Source of the DNA: Chloroflexota bacterium
GTDB taxonomy: Bacteria; Chloroflexota; Dehalococcoidia; CAUJGQ01
DNA: 64,000 nucleotides
Assembly (NCBI GenBank): GCA_963170165.1
Contig: CAUJGQ010000011.1
Span: forward strand, 1 to 64,000
Direction: 5' to 3'
The position numbers were made by a program, and so were the translations under genes. Within the stretch, counting starts at the first letter, position 1; each line of letters opens with the position of its first letter. The notes under the pieces were generated by a model. That model saw only the letters and a list, made by a program, of their open reading frames with translations. It did no database searches and was not told where the DNA came from. Below are positions 1-9,784 of this stretch, piece by piece.

Positions 1-1
1 G

Positions 2-136
2 GTGATGCCGGGGGACAACGTGAAGATGACGATCAACCTGATCGCGCCGGTGGCGGTGGAGGACGGGTTGCGCTTTGCCATCCGCGAGGGCGGGCGCACC
101 GTCGGCGCCGGCGCCGTCACCAAGATCTTGCAGTAA
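2..136 (+). CDS. tuf: Elongation factor Tu, C-terminal fragment (truncated by window start)
   Basis: Frame 2 reads [44 protein letters not shown], the canonical EF-Tu C-terminus; followed by rpmG-secE-nusG. Confidence 0.97.
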   Translation: MMPGDNVKMTINLIAPVAVEDGLRFAIREGGRTVGAGAVTKILQ

Positions 137-223
137 CGTCATGCGTCTGCGTCCCCCTCCCCGCATCGCGGCCGGAGGGGGACGCTGCGTAGCGGCGGCC
201 CCTGGAACACGAGGCAGCGACGA

Positions 224-388
224 ATGGCCAAGAAAGAAGACCGCTCCACGATTCACCTGGCCTGCACCGAGTGCCGGTCCCGCACGTATACCACCTCCAA
301 GAACCGGCGAAACGACCCGGACCGGCTGGAGCTGAACAAGTTCTGCCCGCGCTGCCGAGCACACAAGCCGCATCGGGAGACCCGCTAG
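224..388 (+). CDS. rpmG: 50S ribosomal protein L33
   Basis: 54 aa [54 protein letters not shown]; paired CxxC motifs; tuf-rpmG-secE order. Not in the supplied ORF list. Confidence 0.96.
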   Translation: MAKKEDRSTIHLACTECRSRTYTTSKNRRNDPDRLELNKFCPRCRAHKPHRETR

Positions 389-416
389 TCATCGTGCCGC
401 GGGAAGGATAGGAACC

Positions 417-749
417 ATGCGCCGCGAACTCCGACGCCACCCGGTCCAGGGCAAGCCAGGAGCCAAGCCCAGCAACCGCCCGGCACGCATGCCTCGCGTC
501 GGTGCAACCCGGCCCCCGGCCGGCGGCTCCGGTTCCGGGCCGCGCCATGTCCGCGGCCTGCCCGCCGTCCTCCAGCCGGCCTGGTTCCGCGAGGTACTGG
601 TCGAGCTGCGCAAGGTGCAGTGGCCCACCCGCCAGGAAACGATCAACCTTACACTGGTGGTGATCGTCGTCTCGCTGGCGCTGGGGCTGTTCCTGGGCGG
701 CCTTGACTCGCTGTTCAACTGGATCATCGAGCAGACCCTGCTCTCCTAA
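417..749 (+). CDS. secE: Preprotein translocase subunit SecE
   Basis: C-terminal WFREVLVELRKVQWPTRQETINLTLVVIVVSLALGLFLGGLDSLFNWII typical of SecE; long basic N-terminus. Confidence 0.95.
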   Translation: MRRELRRHPVQGKPGAKPSNRPARMPRVGATRPPAGGSGSGPRHVRGLPAVLQPAWFREVLVELRKVQWPTRQETINLTLVVIVVSLALGLFLGGLDSLFNWIIEQTLLS

Positions 750-777
750 GCCCCGCGTGGCACGCCAGAGGACCGCT

Positions 778-1401
778 ATGGCAACCCGGAAACAGGCCAC
801 CACCGCGGCCGCACCCAAGCCGGACGCGCTACCTGCCGATGACCTCATCCATGAGGACCGGCGCTGGTACGTGATTCACACCTACTCGGGCTACGAGAAT
901 AAGGTGCGCAACAACCTGCTGCACCGCATCGACTCGATGGACGTGCGTGAACAGATCTTCCAGGTGGTCGTCCCCACCGAGGAGGAGATCGAAATTCGCG
1001 ACGGTCAGCGCCGCACGGTGCAGCGCAAGCTGTACCCAGGCTACGTCCTCGTTGAGATGATGGAGCTACTGGAGGCTGACGAAACCTCAAACAAGGTCTG
1101 GTACGTCGTGCGCAACACGCCCGGCGTCACTGGCTTTGTGGGTTCCGGCAATAAACCGGTGCCGCTGGCAGACGAAGAAGTCAAAAAGATCCTGCGCTCG
1201 ATGCGCACCGAAGCGCCGCGTGTCAAGGTCGGGTTTGAGGTCGGTCAGCAGGTGCGCATTATTGACGGCCCGTTCGTAGACTTCCACGGCGCCGTCGACG
1301 AGATCAACACGGAGAAGGGCAAGGTCAAAGTCCTTGTGTCGTTCTTTGGCCGTGAAACGCCCGTGGAACTGGACTTCCTGCAGGTAGAGAAGCTGACCTA
1401 G
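778..1401 (+). CDS. nusG: Transcription termination/antitermination protein NusG
   Basis: RWYVIHTYSGYENKVRNNL, LYPGYVLVEM, VRNTPGVTGFVGSGNKPVPL, KOW region; start set at ATG 778. Confidence 0.97.
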   Translation: MATRKQATTAAAPKPDALPADDLIHEDRRWYVIHTYSGYENKVRNNLLHRIDSMDVREQIFQVVVPTEEEIEIRDGQRRTVQRKLYPGYVLVEMMELLEADETSNKVWYVVRNTPGVTGFVGSGNKPVPLADEEVKKILRSMRTEAPRVKVGFEVGQQVRIIDGPFVDFHGAVDEINTEKGKVKVLVSFFGRETPVELDFLQVEKLT

Positions 1402-1481
1402 CAAGCGGGCAGCAGGCAGCGGGCAACGCTTCCGCCCGACCGCGCGGTATCACGCTGACCGCTGAGCGCTGAGGAGCTGAA

Positions 1482-1907
1482 ATGGCAAAGAAAGTCCGCG
1501 CGATGGTGAAACTCCAGTTGCAGGCCGGTAAGGCGACACCAGCGCCGCCGGTTGGACCGGCGCTGGGCCAGCACGGCGTCAACATCATGGGATTCGTCAA
1601 AGAATACAACGAGAAGACCGCCGCCCAGGCCGGTACCGTGGTGCCGGTGGAAATCACCGTCTTCGAGGACCGCTCCTTCACCTTCGTGCTCAAGACGCCT
1701 CCGGCGTCCGAGCTATTGAAGAAGGCGGCTGGTGTCGACAAGGGATCGGCCACCCACCGGCGCACCACCGTCGGTTCTGTGCCGCGCGCCGAGGTGCGCC
1801 GCATCGCCGAGTTCAAGATGAAGGACCTCAACGCCGCCACTATTGAGGCGGCCGAGAAAATGATCGAGGGCACTGCCCGCTCGATGGGCATTGTCGTCGA
1901 GGGTTGA
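1482..1907 (+). CDS. rplK: 50S ribosomal protein L11
   Basis: [37 protein letters not shown]. Confidence 0.98.
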   Translation: MAKKVRAMVKLQLQAGKATPAPPVGPALGQHGVNIMGFVKEYNEKTAAQAGTVVPVEITVFEDRSFTFVLKTPPASELLKKAAGVDKGSATHRRTTVGSVPRAEVRRIAEFKMKDLNAATIEAAEKMIEGTARSMGIVVEG

Positions 1908-1976
1908 CGCCGGCAGTCCGCTGCCAAGACCGCGGGAGGAACCTTAGCGCTCCGCTGGCACCGCAAGGAGACATCC

Positions 1977-2693
1977 ATGCCAAAGCACGGCAAGAAGTAT
2001 CGCGACGCCGCCACCAAAGTAGACCGCAGCCGCGCCTACCCGCCGGCCGAAGCCATCACCCTCGCCAAAGAGGTTAAGTTCGCCAAGTTCGACGAGACGG
2101 TCGAGATCCACCTGCGCACCGGGCTGGATCCGCGTCACGCCGACCAGCAGGTGCGCAGCACCACGGTGCTGCCCAACGGGCTCGGCAAGACGATTCGCGT
2201 GCTGGTGTTTGCCGAGGCCGACGCCGCCCGCGAGGCGACCGCGGCGGGAGCCGAGTTTGTCGGCTCTGACGACATGATCAACAAGATTCAAGGTGAAGGC
2301 TGGACGGACTTCGATGTCGCCATTGCCCAGCGCGAGCTGATGGGCAAGGTCGGCCGTCTCGGCCGCGTGCTTGGCCCGCGCGGCCTGATGCCCAATCCCC
2401 GCTCCGGTACCGTTGTCGATGGCGCCGATATCGCCAAGGCGGTACGGGAGGCCAAGGCCGGCCGCGTTGAGTTCCGGTTGGATCGCACCGCGCTGCTGCA
2501 CGTGCCCATCGGCAAGTCGAGCTTCTCCGATGATGCGCTGATGGAGAATCTGGCTACGCTGATCACGGCGATTAACGCCGCCAAGCCCTCCGGCGCCAAG
2601 GGACAGTACATCAAGAGCATCACGCTCACCACAACAATGGGGCCCGGCATCCCGCTGGACCTCGGTCAGACGCTGGCGCTTCAGGTGAGTTAG
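1977..2693 (+). CDS. rplA: 50S ribosomal protein L1
   Basis: [47 protein letters not shown]. Confidence 0.98.
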   Translation: MPKHGKKYRDAATKVDRSRAYPPAEAITLAKEVKFAKFDETVEIHLRTGLDPRHADQQVRSTTVLPNGLGKTIRVLVFAEADAAREATAAGAEFVGSDDMINKIQGEGWTDFDVAIAQRELMGKVGRLGRVLGPRGLMPNPRSGTVVDGADIAKAVREAKAGRVEFRLDRTALLHVPIGKSSFSDDALMENLATLITAINAAKPSGAKGQYIKSITLTTTMGPGIPLDLGQTLALQVS

Positions 2694-2751
2694 CGCTTGC
2701 AGAGCGGCCGGCAGTCATCTAGACTGCTGGCAGACAATCGAACATCGTGCG

Positions 2752-2915
2752 TTCCCATCGCTGAAGACCGCGGGTGGCCCAACCGGCCTTAATCTCCCGC
2801 CGAGGCGCCGGGGCCAAGCGAATCCATGGAGTAGCGCCCTTCGGCTCCTCCGTGTGATCAGCCGGCCTCCGCCTCCACCAGGCGGGGGCCGCATTGATCT
2901 CGAGGACACGAGAGG
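2752..2915 (+). ncRNA. Ribosomal protein L10 leader (autoregulatory 5' UTR of rplJL)
   Basis: GCTGAAGACCGCGGGTGGCCCAACCGGCCTTAATCTCCCGCCGAGGCG matches the conserved L10-leader core; followed by hairpin GGCCTCCGCCT-ccacc-AGGCGGGGGCC just before rplJ. Confidence 0.85.
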
Positions 2916-2922
2916 AGGTGCC

Positions 2923-3450
2923 ATGCCCACAGCCAAGAAGGCCGAGACGCTGGCGGAGCTGGAAGACAAGGTCAGCCGCTCCACCATCGCCATCTCCACC
3001 GGCTACCGCGGAATGAAGGTCTCCGAGATGACCGGTCTCCGCCGCCGGATGCGCGAGGCCGGGGTCGAGGTCGAGGTCGTCAAGAACACGCTGCTGCGCA
3101 TCGCATCGGAGCGGGCGGGCAAGGCGGACCTCTTCAAGATCGTCGAGGGCCCTTCGGCGATCATCTTCAGTTACGGCGACCCGGCAGCCGCTGCCAAGGC
3201 GGTGACCGAGTATGTACGCACGGCGCGCAATGCCCTCATCATCCAGGGCGCCTTTCTGGAAGGCGAGGTCTTCCAGAGCGCACAGGTCGCTGAGCTCGCC
3301 AGCCTGCCGTCGCGTGAGCAGCTCATTGCCCAGTTCGCCGGCGGGATGCAGTCGCCGATTCAGACGTTCGCAGGTCTCATCACCGCCACCGTGCGCGACT
3401 TCGCGGGGCTGATTGATGCCCGCGCCAAGCAGCTAGAACCTGCGGCCTAG
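2923..3450 (+). CDS. rplJ: 50S ribosomal protein L10
   Basis: MPTAKKAETLAELEDKVSRSTIAISTGYRGMKVSEMTGLRRRMREAGVEVEVVKNTLLRIA; start at ATG 2923 after GGAGGTG. Confidence 0.97.
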   Translation: MPTAKKAETLAELEDKVSRSTIAISTGYRGMKVSEMTGLRRRMREAGVEVEVVKNTLLRIASERAGKADLFKIVEGPSAIIFSYGDPAAAAKAVTEYVRTARNALIIQGAFLEGEVFQSAQVAELASLPSREQLIAQFAGGMQSPIQTFAGLITATVRDFAGLIDARAKQLEPAA

Positions 3451-3570
3451 CCGGCGCTGCTCCGGCTTCAACCCGGTCGGGGTATCCCGGCCACGCGGGC
3501 CCGGCGTCACCTGGGCCAGCATCCACAACGTCGCTAGGCCCGCGCAGCGGGCAAAAGGAGAACACCACAC

Positions 3571-3966
3571 ATGCCCAGCGAGCGTGTCACCCAGGTCCTG
3601 GACATCATCAAGGAAATGACGATCCTCGAGCTGCGCGACCTGAACAAGCAGATCGAAGAGGTATTCGGCGTCACCGCTGCTGCGCCAATGATGGTGGCGG
3701 CTGGTCCGATGGCCGGTGGCGCCCAGGCGGCCGCACCCGAACCGGTGGAAGAGCAGACGGAGTTCACCGTCGTCCTCAAGGACTTCGGCGCCAACAAGAT
3801 CAACGTGATCAAGGCCGTGCGCGAGATCACCAGCCTGGGCCTGAAGGAAGCCAAGGACCTGGTGGAAGCGGCGCCGACCAATGTCAAGGAAGGCGTCTCC
3901 AAGGCAGACGCCGAGGCCGTCCGGGCCAAGCTGGCCGAGGCCGGCGCCACCGTCGAGGTCAAGTAG
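3571..3966 (+). CDS. rplL: 50S ribosomal protein L7/L12
   Basis: [68 protein letters not shown]. Confidence 0.98.
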   Translation: MPSERVTQVLDIIKEMTILELRDLNKQIEEVFGVTAAAPMMVAAGPMAGGAQAAAPEPVEEQTEFTVVLKDFGANKINVIKAVREITSLGLKEAKDLVEAAPTNVKEGVSKADAEAVRAKLAEAGATVEVK

Positions 3967-3994
3967 GCAACAGCGACACGGGTGGTACAATAGC

Positions 3995-4031
3995 GCGGCG
4001 GTACTCCCGATGGCGGGAGACCGCCGCCTTT
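3995..4031 (+). terminator. Rho-independent-like terminator after rplL
   Basis: GCGGCGGT-a-CTCCCG-atgg-CGGGAG-ACCGCCGC-CTTTG strong GC hairpin 28 nt after the rplL stop. Confidence 0.75.
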
Positions 4032-4054
4032 GACGTGGCCACTGGATAACGCCC

Positions 4055-4576
4055 GTGACGCTGCAGCCCCCCGAGGTCGTGGTCGCTGACGAAGAGCCAC
4101 CGCCATCCACCTGTCAATACTGCGCGGCGGAGGCTACTTCTGTTTGCCCGCGCTGCGGGACGTTGTACTGTGCCGAGCACGGTGGTGGCGCCTGTGCGAG
4201 CTGCTCCCGGCCCGAGACCGGGCTGCCGTCAGCGCTGCTATTTCGGGGAGTGGTGCTGACGCTAGTCGCTGGTGGCCTGCTGGCGTTTGTCTTACTAGTC
4301 AGCCGCCCCCGGCTGCCCGGCGAGGATGCGCCTGCTGCCGGACCGGCAGCCCCCTCCGCCGCCACCGCCGCGCCCGCCGGGGCCGCGCCGCCCCCTGGCC
4401 GTACCGCCACGCCGGCGCCGGCGCCGGAAACCTACACCGTCAAACCCGGTGACACGTTCAACGCCATCGCGGCAGGGCTCGGCATCGATGCCGAGGCACT
4501 GCGCGCCGCCAATCCAGGAGTGGACCCGGTGTCGCTGCAGATCGGCCAGCAGCTCGTGATTCCAGCGCGCCGTTGA
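4055..4576 (+). CDS. Membrane protein: N-terminal Cys-rich zinc finger, one TM helix, Ala/Pro linker, C-terminal LysM domain
   Basis: CQYCAAEATSVCPRCGTLYCAEHGGGACASC; TM LLFRGVVLTLVAGGLLAFVLLV; LysM ETYTVKPGDTFNAIAAGLGIDAEALRAANPGVDPVSLQIGQQLVIP. Confidence 0.8.
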   Translation: MTLQPPEVVVADEEPPPSTCQYCAAEATSVCPRCGTLYCAEHGGGACASCSRPETGLPSALLFRGVVLTLVAGGLLAFVLLVSRPRLPGEDAPAAGPAAPSAATAAPAGAAPPPGRTATPAPAPETYTVKPGDTFNAIAAGLGIDAEALRAANPGVDPVSLQIGQQLVIPARR

Positions 4577-4604
4577 AAACCGCCGAGACAGGGGGTGCCA
4601 GAGG

Positions 4605-5078
4605 ATGATTGGCTCTTCGGCCCGCGCCACCGTCGTCCGCGAGGCGGTGATGTACACGCCGCTGTTTATCGCCTCCGCTATCGTCGCCCTACTGGGCTTT
4701 GCCGGTGTGTGGGACCTGGGGATCCTGCCGTATATCATGCTGGTGCTGGCGCTGCTGTTTGGCTATCTCTCAATACAGGCGTTGCGCGACCTGCGACATG
4801 CCCCCATCACAACCCGCGGTGTGGTCACCCGTATCTGGTCCAAGCGCGATGTCCTGGTGAGCAAGTCGTACTACATCTCCGTTGATCGCACGATCTTCAA
4901 GGTGCCGCTGCCGGTCTACTACGACCTGCGCGAAGAGGCCAAGCGCCTCCGCGATGCCGATATGGACGACGAGTATCGCATTGAAGTTGAGGTCACTCAC
5001 TACCCGCATACCAGCATCGTCCAATCCGTAGAGCGGTTAGGGCAGGTACAGATGAAGCGGGATGAGGCGGTACGCTAG
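4605..5078 (+). CDS. Conserved hypothetical membrane protein
   Basis: Two hydrophobic segments near the N-terminus, soluble C-terminal region; no family recognised. Confidence 0.6.
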   Translation: MIGSSARATVVREAVMYTPLFIASAIVALLGFAGVWDLGILPYIMLVLALLFGYLSIQALRDLRHAPITTRGVVTRIWSKRDVLVSKSYYISVDRTIFKVPLPVYYDLREEAKRLRDADMDDEYRIEVEVTHYPHTSIVQSVERLGQVQMKRDEAVR

Positions 5079-5095
5079 CGCGCCGGAGGCTTCTC

Positions 5096-5827
5096 GTGCG
5101 TCAGCCGGATCCTGCCACCGGCGCAGACAGCCGCCCTACGTATCTGCCCACCATTCGCGAGATGCCCGCCGAGGAACGGCCGCGCGAGCGCCTGCGCGAC
5201 TACGGGGCAAGTGCGCTGTCCAACGGCGAACTACTGGCGATCCTGCTGCGCACTGGCAGCGCCCGTGAGAACGTGCTCGCCCAGGCCGGCCGGCTGCTGA
5301 CGCGCTGGGGCGGGTTGCCGGGTCTGGCTCGGGCCAGCTTCGCCGAGCTGTGCGAGGAGTACGGAATGGGCGAGGCCAAGGCCAGCCAGCTCAAGGCAGC
5401 GCTGGAGATCGGCCGCCGGCTGGCCGCCGCGCTGCCGGAAGAGCGACCGGAAGTCACCCGCCCTGATGACGTGGCCGGGCTGCTGCTGACCGAGATGAGC
5501 CTGCTGTCCCAGGAGTCGTTACGTGTGGTGCTGCTCAACACCAAGAACCGCGTGGTGGGCATCCGCGAGGTATATCGGGGCAATGTCAACAGCGCTCGCG
5601 TCCGGCCGGCGGAAGTATTCCGCGACGCAGTCCGCGAGACCTGCCCAGCGCTGATCGTCACGCACAATCACCCATCCGGCGACCCCGCTCCCAGCCCGGA
5701 CGACGTCGCGGTCACGCGCGACCTGGTGCGGGCCGGCGCCCTGCTGGAGATCGAAGTGCTGGACCATATCGTCATCGCGGGCGGGCGATTTGTCTCGATG
5801 AAGGCGCAGCGATTGGGGTTCTCGTGA
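5096..5827 (+). CDS. radC: RadC family protein (JAB/MPN domain)
   Basis: [39 protein letters not shown] motif [20 protein letters not shown]. Confidence 0.95.
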   Translation: MRQPDPATGADSRPTYLPTIREMPAEERPRERLRDYGASALSNGELLAILLRTGSARENVLAQAGRLLTRWGGLPGLARASFAELCEEYGMGEAKASQLKAALEIGRRLAAALPEERPEVTRPDDVAGLLLTEMSLLSQESLRVVLLNTKNRVVGIREVYRGNVNSARVRPAEVFRDAVRETCPALIVTHNHPSGDPAPSPDDVAVTRDLVRAGALLEIEVLDHIVIAGGRFVSMKAQRLGFS

Positions 5828-5837
5828 CGCGCAAACA

Positions 5838-5873
5838 CCGGCGTCCCCTGGCCACCAGTCCAGAGGACGCCGG
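5838..5873. terminator. Bidirectional terminator-like hairpin between convergent genes
   Basis: CCGGCGTCC...GGACGCCGG 9-bp perfect arms with inner CTGG/CCAG, between radC (+) and the lysozyme-like gene (-). Confidence 0.65.
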
Positions 5874-5881
5874 CGCCGCGA

Positions 5882-7120
5882 TCAGAAGCCGGACTGCGTC
5901 CAGGTCTTATTGTTGACGTGGTTTTTGATGCGCGGGATATACCAATTTGCCCCGCTCCACGCCACGCTGGCGCTGCCGTCATACCAGCGACCAGAGAACC
6001 AGGCGCCGACACAGCCCCACTCATCGCCCTTGGTCGACGTCAGCCAGGGCATGTAGCCCTCGTAGCAGGCACGCCGCCAGGCGAGTGCATAGTCCACGTT
6101 GAACGCTGTGCTGTTCTTGGAGGCCGGCGCGGTGCTGGTGTGAACCGTGCTCTTGATCTGCATCAGGCCAAACGTGATGCCGTTGTCACCGACCGTGCTC
6201 TGCCGCCACCAACTTTCGTTGACGGCCACGGCACGTGCGATGTTCTCGTCGAATCCCCACTTGCACGCCGCCCACTGGATGATCTCGTCGGTCGTGCCGG
6301 TGAAGTTGCCGTCCACCCGCCAGGCAAGCTTGCTGTTTCCGGTCGAGTTAGCGCCGGAGATGGCGGAGATGGTCTTGCCCGTGGTGTGATTGGCTGTGTA
6401 ATTCTCTGGTCGTGGCTCCCAGGACGAGCGGCGCACACGGCCGGCGCAGTCCGCCCCGCTGGGCAGCGTGGCGCCCGGGCCGAGCGTGCTGAAGTAGCCG
6501 CTGCCGGAGCCGGAGCCGGAGCCTCCTCCCGAGCTGCTCAACCCCGTCAGCTTCACCTCGTCAACCAGCACCGCCGGCTGAGCCACGCCCTCACCGTCCT
6601 GTAGGACAAAGCCGGTGATGCGTTTGCCGGCGACGCCCAGGCTGCTGAGTGAGACGTCATACAGCTTCCAGCTGTTCGCAGCCGGATCGCCACCGATCTG
6701 CGACAGCCGCTTGCTCACCAGCTGGGCGTTATTGTCGCCGCGCAGCCCGAGCGACAGGTACTGTCCCGACTGCGTCGGCTTCACGGCAAAGCGGATACGG
6801 CTGTCACTATCCGTCTGAACGCCGCTGTCCGTGTGCAGGAACAGCGCACCCCAGGCGGCGCTGGTCTGGAACTGAATTGCGGCCGTGCCGCTGTACTCGC
6901 CGGAGGTCTGGTTGAAGTTGACGCTGGCGCTCCAAGACCAATTGGCCCACCCAGCTGCGAGGCTGTCGCCATACACGACATACTCATCCGCAGCAGCGCT
7001 GAGCCTGTCGGGCTGGCTCAACGCCATCAGCGCCAGCAATGTCAGCACGATGGCAGGAAGACGCGCCGCAGCGCGATACCGCTGCATCGTCAGATTACAC
7101 ATAGGGGGCTGCGAGGTCAT
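5882..7120 (-). CDS. Secreted protein with N-terminal carbohydrate-binding-like domain, Gly/Ser linker and lysozyme/transglycosylase-like C-terminal domain
   Basis: Hydrophobic signal region LPAIVLTLLALMALSQPDRLSA; linker SSSGGGSGSGSGSG; ARAVAVNESWWRQSTVGDNGITFGLMQIKSTVH resembles SLT motif. Confidence 0.75.
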   Translation of the reverse strand: MTSQPPMCNLTMQRYRAAARLPAIVLTLLALMALSQPDRLSAAADEYVVYGDSLAAGWANWSWSASVNFNQTSGEYSGTAAIQFQTSAAWGALFLHTDSGVQTDSDSRIRFAVKPTQSGQYLSLGLRGDNNAQLVSKRLSQIGGDPAANSWKLYDVSLSSLGVAGKRITGFVLQDGEGVAQPAVLVDEVKLTGLSSSGGGSGSGSGSGYFSTLGPGATLPSGADCAGRVRRSSWEPRPENYTANHTTGKTISAISGANSTGNSKLAWRVDGNFTGTTDEIIQWAACKWGFDENIARAVAVNESWWRQSTVGDNGITFGLMQIKSTVHTSTAPASKNSTAFNVDYALAWRRACYEGYMPWLTSTKGDEWGCVGAWFSGRWYDGSASVAWSGANWYIPRIKNHVNNKTWTQSGF

Positions 7121-7393
7121 GACACTCCTTTATCACGCGCGGCAGCCAGAACCGGGCATCTCTGGGGCCAAGCGCAACGATGCGTGAAACGTCGAGGAAT
7201 GGGGAGCACAGGTCACACCGACGCCATACCTGAGCGTGGCATCGGGGATTGGGAGATGGTGGAGCGCATGGCCGCCTGGTGGAAGGCGGCGGCGCTGGGC
7301 GCCCGGTGTATACGCGACCCGTCGTGGCAGCGGGCGCGTGGTGTTCGTGCAGGCGATTGTCAGTGCCGTGTCATCTTTGCACGAACCGTCCGC

Positions 7394-7423
7394 ATTATTC
7401 CGTGATGTGTTCGGGCAGGTCAA
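7394..7423 (-). promoter_or_regulatory. Putative sigma70-type promoter for the lysozyme-like gene
   Basis: Minus strand TTGACC-N18-AATAAT. Confidence 0.4.
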
Positions 7424-7570
7424 GGGCTTCGCACAGGCCGGCAGCCCCAACACCCGGCCTGTGCGCCATTTGTGATACCAGCGCGGCACGCGGATACGCC
7501 CGAACGCCGCCATCCTGGCGATGCCAGGAGAACGGTGTTCGGGCGTCGAGCGACCCGCGGTGTGCCTGGG

Positions 7571-8014
7571 CTAGACCCCGAGCGCCGCCTTGAGCTTCTG
7601 CGCCTTGCCCTTGACCGCGCGCGGCGCCTCCATCGCATACGTTGTGCCGTCGGAAAGCGCCAGGGTCACGCCCGACACCAGCGCACCTCCGCCAATCTCC
7701 AGGGAGGTGATGGCCGTTCGGGGATGCGTGACCAGCAGCTCCTTCACCGAGTTCTTCAGCAGCCCGCGCTTGGCCGAGAAGATGGCGATGCGTGTCTCTG
7801 TAGCAGCGACGTACAGCAAACCCTTGTAGTTGTTGGGGAAGGAGCCCGGCTTGGCCATCCGGCCCGCCAGGGCCTCACCTGCAACGCGACCCAGCGCCCC
7901 CCCAATTGCTGCGCTGCCGGCCCCGATCGCGGTGGCGCCACCGGTGCCTGCGGTCTGCAGCACCGCCCCAGCGGTCACCTGCTCCCCCAGCATCTGCGTT
8001 GCCTGCTTCTCCAT
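7571..8014 (-). CDS. Conserved hypothetical protein, glycine-rich N-terminal segment, PH-like C-terminal region
   Basis: MEKQATQMLGEQVTAGAVLQ...GLLYVAATETRIAIFSAKRGLLKNSVKELLVTHPRTAITSLEIGGGALVSGVTLALSDGTTYAME; start at ATG 8014. Confidence 0.6.
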   Translation of the reverse strand: MEKQATQMLGEQVTAGAVLQTAGTGGATAIGAGSAAIGGALGRVAGEALAGRMAKPGSFPNNYKGLLYVAATETRIAIFSAKRGLLKNSVKELLVTHPRTAITSLEIGGGALVSGVTLALSDGTTYAMEAPRAVKGKAQKLKAALGV

Positions 8015-8181
8015 ATGGTTCTCCCTCCCCTTGGTGTTGCGGTCCGGCGCGGCCAGCGGACGCATTCCCCATCAGGCGTCGATCGCAGCGCCGGCCGGCC
8101 CGCTTGCAGCGTGCGACTCCTACCACCGCTGAACCATAACATGTGCGACAGTTCAATCGAGAGTTTTCCTGCCGTTTACCT

Positions 8182-9351
8182 TCAGCACACTCGCTGTCCG
8201 GCGCGAAACACTGCGGCCACGTGGTGAATCCGCGTGATGTCCTGCAGGGGATCGCCGGCCACCGCGAGGATATCGGCGTCGTACCCGGCCGTCAGCCGCC
8301 CTTTGCGGTCGCCGGTCCCGCAGGCTTCTGCGCCGCCGGCCGTGGCGGCAGCGATTGCCTGGGCATTGGTCATGCCGATCCGCGTATACACCTCGATGCA
8401 GTGCCGCACGCTGTCATGCGGGACGCCGCGGATGCCGGCATCCGTGCCGCCCACCAGGCGCACGCCGGCCCGATGCATACGCGCCAGCGCCTCCATCCGC
8501 GCCTGGTTGCGGGCAACCCACTCCGGCGGGTCAGGCAGGCCGGTGGCGGGCCGGCCAACGGTCGGGCAGACGGCTATCTGCGAGGACGCCAGCGCTGCAA
8601 TCAGGCGGTCATCGGCGTGGATACCCGTCGGGGTCTGGAATGAGCAATGCTCGATGCCATCCACCGCCGCCTCAATGGCCCGGGCGATGCCCGGGGCACC
8701 GTGGGCGTGCGCCGTCACCTTGCGGCCCAGCCGGTGCGCCTCCTGCACTGCGGCCGCCAGCTCCTCGACGGTGAACTGTGCCTCCATCGGGTTGGTGCCG
8801 GGCGTCATGTTGCCGCCGGTGGCCATCACCTTGATCACATCGACCCCGCGCTTCACCCGTGCCCGCACCCCGCGGCGAATCTCTAGCTCCCCATCCGCCT
8901 CGCCACCCATAAACCAGCAGTGGCCGCCGGTGGGCGTAACCGGAGGGCCGGCCGCGATGATCTCCGGTCCCACCTCGGCGCCACTGCGGTACCAGTCTCG
9001 CAGGATCAGCCCGAGGAAGTGGCGGTCGCCCAGATCGCGCACCGTCGTGACCCCACCCTGCAACGCCTGCCGGGCGAAGTGCGCCATCCGCAGCAGCAGG
9101 GTGTGGTCGTCGTCTGCCAGCATCTGCCGGACGGGATCCGGCCCAGCGTCGAAGCCGAGATGCACATGGACGTCGATCAGGCCCGGCAGGAGCGTGACGT
9201 CACCGAGGTCCAGCACCTCCGCGCCCTCCGGTGTGCCGATCTCCCCCTGGTGCACCGCGACGATACGCCCGTCCTCGATCAGCAGAGCGGGAGCGGAAAG
9301 GACCGAGGTCATGCCGGGGTCAAACAGGCGCGCGGCGCGCACGACGAGCAT
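8182..9351 (-). CDS. Amidohydrolase family protein (imidazolonepropionase/prolidase-like)
   Basis: DVTLLPGLIDVHVHLGFDAG; VTAHAHGAPGIARAIEAAVDGIEHCSF; VGGTDAGIRGVPHDSV; AGYDADILAVAGDPL. Confidence 0.88.
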   Translation of the reverse strand: MLVVRAARLFDPGMTSVLSAPALLIEDGRIVAVHQGEIGTPEGAEVLDLGDVTLLPGLIDVHVHLGFDAGPDPVRQMLADDDHTLLLRMAHFARQALQGGVTTVRDLGDRHFLGLILRDWYRSGAEVGPEIIAAGPPVTPTGGHCWFMGGEADGELEIRRGVRARVKRGVDVIKVMATGGNMTPGTNPMEAQFTVEELAAAVQEAHRLGRKVTAHAHGAPGIARAIEAAVDGIEHCSFQTPTGIHADDRLIAALASSQIAVCPTVGRPATGLPDPPEWVARNQARMEALARMHRAGVRLVGGTDAGIRGVPHDSVRHCIEVYTRIGMTNAQAIAAATAGGAEACGTGDRKGRLTAGYDADILAVAGDPLQDITRIHHVAAVFRAGQRVC

Positions 9352-9549
9352 CGATGGGCTCCATGCCGGTGTCTGCCTGCCGCGCCCGAAATAGCGGCGG
9401 CAGCACCGGCTAGTACTCCCGCAGGCGGCCGGCGGGGCCGGCACATTGTACCGGCGCGGTTGATCAGGGTCGCGAGCGCGGCCTCCTGCACCGCAGCTGA
9501 TCGCATCGGTGGCCGTTGGTACGGGCAATGCCCCGTCCTAGCGGCCCGG

Positions 9550-9579
9550 TTGACAGGCCGGAGAGCGGCTACGTACCCT
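9550..9579 (+). promoter_or_regulatory. Putative sigma70-type promoter upstream of the ABC transporter operon
   Basis: TTGACA-N18-TACCCT. Confidence 0.4.
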
Positions 9580-9744
9580 ACGCACAGCCTGCTGAAAGTG
9601 ACAGGACTCCGATGGTGTGCTTCGCGATGATCGAACGCTTCCGCGCCGGCCGCCGCCGCATTGCTGGTGGCGCTGGAGGTGGGGCGAGTGCGCCGTCTCG
9701 GAGTCGGGAATGCTGACGTAGCAGCCCTTCTCCAACACCGCACA

Positions 9745-9784
9745 CGGCCCACGACGCGGAACCGACAGTCGTGGGCCGTTTTGT
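9745..9784 (+). terminator. Intrinsic terminator/attenuator in the ABC operon leader
   Basis: ACGGCCCACGAC-gcggaaccgaca-GTCGTGGGCCGT-TTTGT: 12-bp perfect stem followed by a T tract only in the + orientation. Confidence 0.8.

Noticed and set aside
6490-6540. Short GC-rich tandem repeat (ccggagccggagccggagcc) in the lysozyme-like gene
   Set aside because: Encodes the Gly/Ser interdomain linker; not an independent repeat element.
7133-7513. 126-aa minus-strand ORF in the leader of the lysozyme-like gene
   Set aside because: Overlaps perfect hairpins and the putative promoter; composition is not protein-like. More likely structured leader.
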